Shown here in pieces: positions 26,613 to 32,829 of a DNA stretch of 32,829 bases (position 1 is its first letter; each line of letters begins with the position of its first letter). A program made the translations under genes and the position numbers. Source of the DNA: an uncultured Mesonia sp. (GTDB lineage: Bacteria > Bacteroidota > Bacteroidia > Flavobacteriales > Flavobacteriaceae); contig CATQIB010000012.1 in NCBI GenBank assembly GCA_958296185.1, forward strand, positions 1 through 32,829, written 5' to 3'. The notes under the pieces were generated by a model. It saw only the letters and a list, made by a program, of their open reading frames with translations. It was not told where the DNA came from and made no database searches.

Positions 26613-28850
26613 ATGAAAAGAATATTCTGCCTTTTTATGCTATTTTTAGGTATTTGTGCGGGTGCACAAGAAAAAATAAGCGGCGTTGTTTATGAGCGCG
26701 GAGAAAAAAATATGCCTTTGCCCGGCGCTAATGTGTATTGGCTAGGCACCCAAATAGGAACCGTTACAGACTTTGACGGAAAATTTGACTTACCTTATAA
26801 AAGCGAATCTCAACAATTGGTGGTGAGTTATATTGGTTTTACAACCGATACCGTTGCGGTTAGGGATGCTAAAATTCCTTTAAAAATAGAGCTTGCGCCT
26901 AAAAGCAATTTAGACGAAATTAAGATTGTTTCTAAAAAACAAGCAACTTCTAGATCGTTTTTAGATGCTCAAAATGTAATTAATGTAAGCAGCGATGAAT
27001 TATTGAAGGCTGCTTGCTGTAATTTGTCTGAAAGTTTTGAGACAAATCCCTCTATAGATGTCAATTTTGCCGATGCTATCTCGGGTACTCGCCAAATTAA
27101 AATGCTGGGATTAACCAGCCCATACATACTTATTGCTACAGAAAATATACCTACGGTACGCGGAGCTTCACAAGCCTATGGACTCACTTTTACTCCTGGT
27201 ACTTGGGTAGAGAGTATTCAAATTACTAAAGGTGCAGGAAGTGTAGTTAATGGTTATGAAAGTATGGCAGGGCAAATAAATGTTGAGCTACAGAAACCCA
27301 CCAAAGATGATCGGTTTTTCTTAAATCTTTATGGAGCCACTAATCAAAGATTTGAGTTGAATTCCCATTTCAATACTCCGGTGAGCAAAAAATGGAGTAC
27401 CGGCCTTTACGTGCACGGAAATATACACCAAGAAAAACACGATGTAAATCATGATGGTTTTTTAGATATGCCCTTATATCATCAAGTTAATGTGATGAAC
27501 CGTTGGCAGTATACCGACACAGAAAAAGGCTTGGTTGGCTTTTTTAATATTTGGGCGCTAACCGATGAAAAACAGGCGGGACAAGTAAATTTTGACCCAG
27601 AACAGCACAAATTAGGCAATCAAGTTTGGGGAAGCGAAATAAAAACGCAACGTTATGATTTCTCAAGTAAATTCGGTTATGTTAACCCAGATTTACCTTG
27701 GCAGAGTATGGGGGCGCAATTTTCGGTTAGTCACCATAACCAAGAGTCGTATTTTGGATTGCGTAGGTATGATATAACGCAGAATAGCATATTTACTAAT
27801 TTTATGTATAATAGTATCATTAGCGATTCTAGGCACAAAATAAAAACGGGTGTTAGTTTTACTTATGATGATTACGAAGAATTAGTAGAAAACAAAAGCT
27901 ATACCCGAACAGATAATGCGGTAGGCGCTTTCTTTGAATATAATTTTGACAACCTAGAAAAGCTAAATTTAACTTTAGGCTTACGGGCAGATCAGCATAA
28001 CCGTATGGGCTTTTTCTTGACTCCTAGGTTGCATATGCGTTATTCCCCCTGGGGTAAATCGGCTTTTAGAGCATCAATTGGTAGAGGAAAGCGTTTGGCC
28101 AATATTTTTGCAGAAAATCAAAATTTGTTCGCTACCGCTAGAAGTATAAAAATCTATCCTTCCAATTCAGAAGGGGCTTACGGCTTAGATGCTGAGATTG
28201 CTTGGAATTATGGAGTTTCTTTTTTACAAGGATTTAATTTATGGGGCAATAAGGCAGATATTACCGTAGATTTTTACCGTACAGATTTTGAAAACCAGTT
28301 GGTTGCCGATTGGGAATCGCCTACGCAGATTCAGTTCTATAATTTAAAGAATGAAAGCTATGCCAACAGCTTTCAAGTAGAGGCTAATTATAATATTACA
28401 AAAGGTTTACATACGCGTTTGGCTTATAAATATTATGATATAAAAACCAAGTATTTAAGTGGTGAAAAATTGAAGCCTCTTACGGCGCAACATAGGTTTT
28501 TTGCTAATCTGTCTTACGAAACGCCTATCAAAAATAATAGTACTTGGAAGTTTGATGTTACTTATAATTGGTTAGGGAAACAACGCTTTCCTCAAACCGA
28601 TTCTAATCCGCAAGCTTATCGATTACCCGAATTTTCGCCAGAAGTAAATACGGTAAATGCACAGGTTACGAGGGTGTTTTCGCCAAAGTTTGAAGTATAT
28701 TTAGGTGGAGAAAACATAACCAACGTTAGGCAAAACCGACCTATTTTAGCAGCCGATAACCCCTTTGGCTCTAATTTTGATACTACTTTTGTATATGGTC
28801 CTATCTTTGGTAGTATGTATTATATGGGACTTCGTTATAAATTGAACTAA
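26613..28850 (+). CDS. TonB-dependent receptor, probably for a metal (copper)
   Basis: Outer-membrane 22-strand barrel importer driven by TonB. Signal peptide 1-18 (ending CAGA), a CarboxypepD_reg-like domain at about 20-98 (ISGVVYERGEKNMPLPGANV, TVTDFDGKFDL), then the plug with SSDELLKAACCNLSESF, QIKMLGLTSPYILI and ESIQITKGAGSVVNGYESMA, and the barrel from about 230 to the terminal YMGLRYKLN. The double cysteine C135-C136 at the start of the plug is a feature of receptors found next to HYC_CC_PP and HMA genes. No substrate is proven; copper is suggested by the neighbours. 745 residues, complete. The HMA gene follows after 20 bases. Confidence 0.9.
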   Translation: MKRIFCLFMLFLGICAGAQEKISGVVYERGEKNMPLPGANVYWLGTQIGTVTDFDGKFDLPYKSESQQLVVSYIGFTTDTVAVRDAKIPLKIELAPKSNLDEIKIVSKKQATSRSFLDAQNVINVSSDELLKAACCNLSESFETNPSIDVNFADAISGTRQIKMLGLTSPYILIATENIPTVRGASQAYGLTFTPGTWVESIQITKGAGSVVNGYESMAGQINVELQKPTKDDRFFLNLYGATNQRFELNSHFNTPVSKKWSTGLYVHGNIHQEKHDVNHDGFLDMPLYHQVNVMNRWQYTDTEKGLVGFFNIWALTDEKQAGQVNFDPEQHKLGNQVWGSEIKTQRYDFSSKFGYVNPDLPWQSMGAQFSVSHHNQESYFGLRRYDITQNSIFTNFMYNSIISDSRHKIKTGVSFTYDDYEELVENKSYTRTDNAVGAFFEYNFDNLEKLNLTLGLRADQHNRMGFFLTPRLHMRYSPWGKSAFRASIGRGKRLANIFAENQNLFATARSIKIYPSNSEGAYGLDAEIAWNYGVSFLQGFNLWGNKADITVDFYRTDFENQLVADWESPTQIQFYNLKNESYANSFQVEANYNITKGLHTRLAYKYYDIKTKYLSGEKLKPLTAQHRFFANLSYETPIKNNSTWKFDVTYNWLGKQRFPQTDSNPQAYRLPEFSPEVNTVNAQVTRVFSPKFEVYLGGENITNVRQNRPILAADNPFGSNFDTTFVYGPIFGSMYYMGLRYKLN

Positions 28851-28870
28851 TAATTAAAACTAAAATTAAA

Positions 28871-29236
28871 ATGAAAAAAATAGTAAATGTACTTTTATTT
28901 TTTGCCGTAAGTATGGCCTTTGCCCAAAGTAAAAACGCCAGAACAAGCCTTGTTGTAGATGGCGTTTGCGGTATGTGTAAAGAACGTATTGAAAAGGCAA
29001 GTATCAAAACTAAGGGGGTTAAAAGCGCCATTTGGAATGTAGAAACCCACGAGTTAAAACTGATTTATAATGCTAAGAAAGCAGATTTAGGTGAGGTGAA
29101 ACAAAATATTTTGGCCGTGGGTCATGATGTAAACGATTTAAAAGCGAGCGACGAGGCGTATAATAGCGTACACGCTTGTTGCCGATACCGCGATGAAGCT
29201 GTGAAAGACGATCATAAAAAGGAAAAAGATCAATAA
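28871..29236 (+). CDS. secreted heavy-metal-associated (HMA) domain protein
   Basis: A 121-residue exported protein with signal peptide 1-19 (MKKIVNVLLFFAVSMAFAQ) and one HMA fold (about 25-88). The metal site is C33-G-M-C36 in VDGVCGMCKERIEKA, as in MerP, CopZ and ATPase metal domains. After the fold an extra C103-C104 pair in SVHACCRYRD and a Lys/Asp/His-rich tail (DDHKKEKDQ) may add metal ligands. It probably binds copper or a similar metal in the periplasm and works with the TonB receptor 20 bases upstream. A strong terminator follows. The metal identity is inference. Confidence 0.87.
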   Translation: MKKIVNVLLFFAVSMAFAQSKNARTSLVVDGVCGMCKERIEKASIKTKGVKSAIWNVETHELKLIYNAKKADLGEVKQNILAVGHDVNDLKASDEAYNSVHACCRYRDEAVKDDHKKEKDQ

Positions 29237-29257
29237 GCACAACTTTATTTAAAATTT

Positions 29258-29292
29258 AAAGCCTCTGAGATTTAAATCTTAGAGGCTTTTTA
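29258..29292. terminator. bidirectional terminator after the metal module
   Basis: GCCTCTGAGATTT and AAATCTTAGAGGC form a near-perfect 13-bp stem (one mismatch), flanked by AAA on the left and a T run on the right. It separates the convergent HMA gene and beta-barrel gene. Confidence 0.9.
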
Positions 29293-29326
29293 AAAGGATT
29301 AATAAATTATTTTGCCAGTATTGGAC

Positions 29327-29938
29327 TTAAAACTGATACCCTAAGCCTGTTTTTAAAGAAATACTTTTGTATTGGTTATAACCAAACCCATATCCTATTT
29401 TGGCTGTAAGAAACAAATTTTTATACACAGCAATATTTCCTTGTACCTGCAGTTGAAAAGTCTCATCTGATGATTTGCCGGTAGCTATATAATCAGCGTT
29501 CCCTTCTAGATCTGTTATACTTTCTATCAAACCGTCATAAAACATACCTAAATAATTTACTTCACCAAAAACTTTAAATCTCTTTTGATTTATAATTAAA
29601 TAGGCAACACCTATTTCCCACTTCTTAATTTCGGTTTCGCTATCTAGCCAAAACAAATCCTCATAATTGTCATCTGTTTTGGCATAAATTTTACCCCAAG
29701 ATACTCCTAAGTGAAATCTTTTGTACACTTTTCTGGAGTATGCAATCTGAAACCCTGAACCGCTGAATGTATTGTTGTATCTTGTTTTTACACTGAGGTA
29801 TTCATAGTTTCCCTCTAAAAAATTACCTTCATTAAAAATAATTTCTGTAATTGTTTTTTTATCATTAGAAGATTTTTCTTGAGCATAAGAGAAAGTGACA
29901 AGAATCGTTAATAGGAACAATAAGTATGCTTTTTTCAT
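29327..29938 (-). CDS. small outer-membrane beta-barrel protein of unknown function
   Basis: A 203-residue protein with signal peptide 1-19 (MKKAYLLFLLTILVTFSYA, site before QEK). The mature part alternates polar and hydrophobic residues with aromatic ends, typical of an 8-stranded barrel: YEYLSVKTRYNNTF, GFQIAYSRKVYKRFHLGVSW, KKWEIGVAYLI, LFLTAKIGYGFGYNQY. It ends SLKTGLGYQF, with the terminal Phe expected of a barrel signal. The precise family is unknown to me. It is divergent from the XRE regulator at 30024, which may control it; this is inference from position only. Confidence 0.75.
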   Translation of the reverse strand: MKKAYLLFLLTILVTFSYAQEKSSNDKKTITEIIFNEGNFLEGNYEYLSVKTRYNNTFSGSGFQIAYSRKVYKRFHLGVSWGKIYAKTDDNYEDLFWLDSETEIKKWEIGVAYLIINQKRFKVFGEVNYLGMFYDGLIESITDLEGNADYIATGKSSDETFQLQVQGNIAVYKNLFLTAKIGYGFGYNQYKSISLKTGLGYQF

Positions 29939-30023
29939 TTTAAAATTTTAATTGAATAAAGATGTAAAGATATTCTTAAAATTCTTTTTACTTTATTCTG
30001 TTTTAGACTAAAATAGTTGTAAA

Positions 30024-30383
30024 ATGACTGGTATTGGGAAATGCATTAGAGCACTCAGACAAATAAAAGGCTATTCTCAGGAATATATGGCCATTAGATT
30101 ACATATGTCGCAAAGTAATTATGCTAAATTAGAAAAAGAGTTAATCAACATCTCAACCCAACGCCTTAAAGCTATTGCAGCGGTTTTAGAAGTTAGTATG
30201 CACAGATTGATAGTAGAACCTCCTCAAAAATCCACTGCACTAATTGATGAAAAAGAGGATCTCAATTTGGAGGTAATGGAAAATTTTTTTACAACTAAAG
30301 TGCTTTATGAAAAAATAATTGAAGGTAAAGACAAAGAAATTGCTTTTTTAAGGGAAGAAATTAAGCAGCTTAGAACAAAATAA
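30024..30383 (+). CDS. XRE-family helix-turn-helix regulator
   Basis: A 119-residue DNA-binding protein. An XRE/Cro-CI helix-turn-helix occupies residues 4-60 (IRALRQIKGYSQEYMAIRL, MSQSNYAKLEKE, RLKAIAAVLEVSMHRL). The C-terminal part, about 85-119 (LYEKIIEGKDKEIAFLREE), looks like a coiled coil and probably serves dimerisation. No ligand domain is present. It diverges from the small barrel gene across an 85-base gap, so autoregulation and control of that gene are plausible. Targets cannot be read from the sequence. Confidence 0.85.
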   Translation: MTGIGKCIRALRQIKGYSQEYMAIRLHMSQSNYAKLEKELINISTQRLKAIAAVLEVSMHRLIVEPPQKSTALIDEKEDLNLEVMENFFTTKVLYEKIIEGKDKEIAFLREEIKQLRTK

Positions 30384-30455
30384 TTTAATAGTTGTCAAAC
30401 CTTATTGGGTTCATCACTCACGTAATACTCTTTGCCTACTTCATCTATAAGTATT

Positions 30456-30481
30456 TAAAATTATGTAAAATTATGTAAAAT
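30456..30481. repeat. short tandem repeat AAAATTATGT
   Basis: AAAATTATGT occurs twice in tandem with a partial third copy, in the 218-base gap between the XRE gene and accD. No function is evident. The rest of this gap holds only the accD terminator. Confidence 0.45.
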
Positions 30482-30542
30482 CTATTTTGACAGACTTAAT
30501 TTATTTTTTAAGCTCAGCTTCAGCTTGATTTAGGTTCAAAAT

Positions 30543-30576
30543 AAAACAAGCTAGCTTGTAAGCTAGCCTGTTTTTT
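30543..30576 (-). terminator. terminator of accD
   Basis: On the minus strand ACAGGCTAGCTT and AAGCTAGCTTGT form a 12-bp stem with one G-T pair, followed by TTTTATTTT. The arms carry T/A runs on both sides, so action in both directions is possible. Confidence 0.85.
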
Positions 30577-30601
30577 ATAGATTGAAGTGTTTTACACTTC
30601 T

Positions 30602-31459
30602 TTATGCGCGAACCTGATGGTTCTGAATTAAATCTAAGTATAAATTTATTTTATCTTTTAAATCTCTACGGTGAGTAATAAAATCTAAGAAACCATGTTC
30701 TTTTAAAAATTCTGCGGTTTGAAAATCATCTGGCAGATCTTTTCCAGTGGTATCTTTCACCACTCTAGGTCCGGCAAATCCAATAAGCGCGCCGGGTTCA
30801 GAAATATTAATATCGCCAAGCATCGCATAAGAGGCAGTGGTCCCACCCGTTGTAGGATCTGTACATAGAGAGATATAGGGTATCTTTTCTTCTGCGAGTT
30901 GAGCGATCATTACAGAGGTTTTTGCCAATTGCATTAAAGATAGTACGGCTTCTTGCATACGGGCACCTCCAGATTTTGATATAATCATTAATGGGATTCT
31001 GTTGTCTAGAGAATATTTTGCTGCTCGAGCTATTTTTTCTCCTACAACGCTACCCATAGAACCGCCTACAAAGCTAAAATCCATACAAGCTACTACTAGA
31101 TCTTTACCCTTAGATTTACCTACTCCTACTCGAATTGCATCTTTTAGTCCAGTTTTTTTCTCTGCTTCCTGAATTCTGTCGGGGTATTTTTTCTTATCCT
31201 CAAATTTTAGAGGATCTTTAGAAGTAAGATTTGCGTCTAATTCTTTGAATTTATTGTCATCAAATAATATCTCAAAATACTCTTTGCTTCCTATTCTTAC
31301 GTGGTAACCATCTTCTGGGCTTACGTAAAAATTTCTAGCCAACTCTTCGGCATCTACAATTTTACCGGTTGGAGATTTGTACCACAAGCCTTTGGGTACA
31401 TCTTTTTTATCTTCGGTAGCGGTTTGTATTCCCTTTTTTGTTCTTTTAAACCAAGCCAT
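30602..31459 (-). CDS. accD: acetyl-CoA carboxylase carboxyltransferase subunit beta
   Basis: Beta subunit of the carboxyltransferase that makes malonyl-CoA for fatty acid synthesis, working with AccA, AccB and AccC. The crotonase-like domain is plain: [65 protein letters not shown]. The N-terminus [12 protein letters not shown] is standard, but the zinc ribbon that normally has four cysteines is represented by [19 protein letters not shown] and [18 protein letters not shown], with no cysteine at any of the four places. As far as I recall this loss is shared by flavobacterial relatives. It lies 27 bases after fbaA on the same strand, with a small hairpin in the gap. Confidence 0.95.
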   Translation of the reverse strand: MAWFKRTKKGIQTATEDKKDVPKGLWYKSPTGKIVDAEELARNFYVSPEDGYHVRIGSKEYFEILFDDNKFKELDANLTSKDPLKFEDKKKYPDRIQEAEKKTGLKDAIRVGVGKSKGKDLVVACMDFSFVGGSMGSVVGEKIARAAKYSLDNRIPLMIISKSGGARMQEAVLSLMQLAKTSVMIAQLAEEKIPYISLCTDPTTGGTTASYAMLGDINISEPGALIGFAGPRVVKDTTGKDLPDDFQTAEFLKEHGFLDFITHRRDLKDKINLYLDLIQNHQVRA

Positions 31460-31479
31460 AATTTTTACTTATTAATTGG

Positions 31480-31494
31480 GCAAATTTTATTTGC
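31480..31494 (-). promoter_or_regulatory. small hairpin between fbaA and accD
   Basis: GCAAAT-TTT-ATTTGC is a perfect 6-bp stem with a 3-base loop that overlaps the fbaA stop codon. No T run follows it, so it is more likely an RNA processing or stability element than a terminator. Confidence 0.3.
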
Positions 31495-32560
31495 TTAATG
31501 TGTTGATATTATTAAGGTCTTCAAAAGCTTGTTTTAATCTTGTTTTAAAAGTGCTTTCACCTTCTCTTAACCATTTTCTTGGGTCGTAATATTTTTTATT
31601 TGGTAAATCTTCTCCTTCAGGATTTCCAATTTGCGAAGCTACATAGGCTTCATTATTTTTCATGTAATCTCTTACTCCTTCCGTAAAGGCATATTGCAAA
31701 TCGGTGTCTATATTCATCTTAATTACCCCATAACCTATAGCTTCTTTTATTTCGGCTAGGCTAGAGCCACTGCCTCCGTGAAATACAAAATCAATATGGT
31801 TGTTGGGTACGTTATAATGTTTGCTGATGTACTCTTGAGAATCTTTTAAGATGGTAGGGGTGAGCTTTACGTTACCGGGTTTATAAACTCCGTGAACATT
31901 TCCAAATGCGGCGGCAATGGTAAATTGATCGCTTACTTTACTAAGCTCCTCAAATGCATAGGCAACCTCTTTGGGTTGTGTGTATAATTTAGATACATCT
32001 ACATCTGTATTATCAACGCCATCTTCTTCGCCACCAGTAATACCCAACTCTATTTCTAAAGTCATTCCCATCTTGCTCATGCGAGCCAAATATTCTTTGC
32101 AAATGGCAATGTTTTCTTCAAGAGGTTCTTCACTCAGGTCAATCATATGAGAACTATAAAGAGGTTTGCCTGTTTCTTTATAAAATTTTTCACCCTCGTC
32201 TAGCAAACCGTCTATCCAGGGTAATAATTTTTTAGCACAATGATCGGTATGTAGGATAACCGTAGCGCCATAAGCTTCGGCCAACTGGTGAACGTGTTTG
32301 GCACCAGCTACGCCTCCTAAAATTGCGGCTTTTTGGTTTTCATTAGAAAGACCTTTACCTGCATTAAAAGAAGCTCCGCCATTAGAAAACTGTATGATAA
32401 CGGGCGCGTTAAGCTCTGCAGCCGTTTCCATAACCGTATTTAGGGTGTTTGACCCTACAACATTCACGGCCGGTAGGGCATAGGCATGTTTCTTAGCGTG
32501 GTTAAATATAGCTTGCACCTCTTTACCTGTAGCAACTCCGGGTTTAATTTGATGACTCAT
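31487..32560 (-). CDS. fbaA: class II fructose-bisphosphate aldolase
   Basis: Zinc-dependent aldolase of glycolysis and gluconeogenesis, cleaving fructose 1,6-bisphosphate to two triose phosphates. It is a class IIA (E. coli FbaA-like) enzyme of 357 residues. The catalytic and zinc motif is VILHTDHCAKK (Asp106, His107), then ELGITGGEEDGVDN, AAFGNVHGVYKPGNV and VFHGGSGS with further zinc and phosphate ligands, and IKMNIDTDLQYAF near the end. The start MSHQIKPGVATG fits relatives. A -7 box lies 27 bases before its ATG, just beyond the stop of the barrel gene, so it may have its own promoter. Confidence 0.97.
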   Translation of the reverse strand: MSHQIKPGVATGKEVQAIFNHAKKHAYALPAVNVVGSNTLNTVMETAAELNAPVIIQFSNGGASFNAGKGLSNENQKAAILGGVAGAKHVHQLAEAYGATVILHTDHCAKKLLPWIDGLLDEGEKFYKETGKPLYSSHMIDLSEEPLEENIAICKEYLARMSKMGMTLEIELGITGGEEDGVDNTDVDVSKLYTQPKEVAYAFEELSKVSDQFTIAAAFGNVHGVYKPGNVKLTPTILKDSQEYISKHYNVPNNHIDFVFHGGSGSSLAEIKEAIGYGVIKMNIDTDLQYAFTEGVRDYMKNNEAYVASQIGNPEGEDLPNKKYYDPRKWLREGESTFKTRLKQAFEDLNNINTLSK

Positions 32561-32586
32561 ATAGTTGATCTTATAAATTTAAGAGA

Positions 32587-32594
32587 CAAAATTA
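32587..32594 (-). promoter_or_regulatory. candidate -7 box of fbaA-accD (TAATTTTG)
   Basis: Minus-strand exact match to TAnnTTTG, 27 bases before the fbaA ATG and 16 bases after the stop of the upstream barrel gene. No good -33 TTG is visible. Confidence 0.4.
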
Positions 32595-32609
32595 ATAAAA
32601 TAAAATGGC

Positions 32610-32829
32610 TTAGAAAGGATAATTAATACCAACATTGTAAACCACATTGGCAAAATTATATTCTTGAAACCATTTTTGTTTCGTTTGGGCGGGTTGTAGG
32701 TTTTAAAACCAAGGTCAAGCCGGATGACAAAAAAGTCTAAATCATACCGCAGACCAAACCCAGTACTTACGGCGAGTTCTGTAAGGTCTTTAAGCTTTGT
32801 AAAGCGGGAAGCTTCATCTTTTACATTGT
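32610..32829 (-). CDS. C-terminal end of a BamA/TamA-type outer-membrane protein (partial, frameshifted)
   Basis: Only the last 70 or so residues are in the window. The minus-strand frame reads LRYDLDFFVIRLDLGFKTYN, then after one missing base at 32691-32693 (a C run on the minus strand) continues as PAQTKQKWFQEYNF and ends NVGINYPF and a stop at 32612-32610. The terminal Phe and the aromatic-alternating strands are the beta-signal of Omp85 barrels. Content and position upstream of fbaA match the flavobacterial TamL-type (BamA/TamA family) assembly protein, but with so little sequence BamA itself cannot be excluded. The frame break lies about 140 bases from the window edge and is most likely a sequence error. 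Confidence 0.75.

Noticed and set aside
30024..30383. XRE protein as the antitoxin of a toxin-antitoxin pair
   Set aside because: The adjacent genes are a beta-barrel protein and accD; no small toxin-like frame lies next to it.

Overview
The window looks like chromosomal DNA of a member of the Flavobacteriaceae (Bacteroidota). Four things point there: AT-rich DNA with Bacteroidota-type -7 boxes (TAnnTTTG); an FtsZ ending in the flavobacterial tail NNSFLHDNVD; a short primary sigma factor without region 1.1; and family-typical genes such as the HYC_CC_PP protein, the CC-motif TonB receptor and an AccD without its zinc ribbon. I cannot name a genus. Incomplete genes at both edges (mraY on the left, a BamA/TamA-type barrel on the right) and the 32.8 kb length would suit a whole contig or a fosmid-sized clone; that is inference.

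Layout. 1-9682 (+) is the second half of the division and cell wall (dcw) cluster: mraY (partial), murD, ftsW, murG, murC, ftsQ, ftsA, ftsZ. It makes lipid I and lipid II, carries septal peptidoglycan polymerisation and builds the Z ring. A YqeY protein and tRNA-Arg(UCG) follow, then a 570-bp gene-free stretch. 10.8-13.3 kb (+) holds a small lipoprotein, a secreted alpha/beta hydrolase and a helical lipoprotein. 13.4-17.95 kb holds a CzcO-type flavoprotein (-), a membrane-anchored MtfA-like metallopeptidase (+), a DUF4382-like lipoprotein (-) and the overlapping pair rpe-ypdA (-). 18.1-20.0 kb has lplA (+) converging on rpoD (-). 20.1-23.0 kb is the overlapping proline operon proC-proB-proA (-). 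23.2-25.9 kb is rpsO-pnp (-), with a terminator and a GC-rich leader between them. 26.1-29.2 kb (+) is a metal-handling module, probably for copper: HYC_CC_PP protein, TonB-dependent receptor, secreted HMA protein. The right end has a small beta-barrel protein (-), an XRE regulator (+), and a probable tamL/bamA-fbaA-accD run (-).

Main caution. The first 5.1 kb carries about a dozen single-base indels, mostly in homopolymers, that break mraY, murD, ftsW, murG and murC. One more breaks the barrel gene about 140 bases from the right edge. I see none in the 27 kb between. These genes are essential and reconstruct perfectly when single bases are restored, so I read the breaks as sequence error near the ends of the assembled molecule. 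I annotate the genes over their full spans.

I found no mobile element, CRISPR array or clearly new multi-gene system. The best leads are the overlapping, mutually exclusive hairpins in the pnp leader, the cysteine-rich metal module with its near-leaderless promoter, a possible gene relic beside tRNA-Arg, and several small inverted or tandem repeats at promoters and gene ends.
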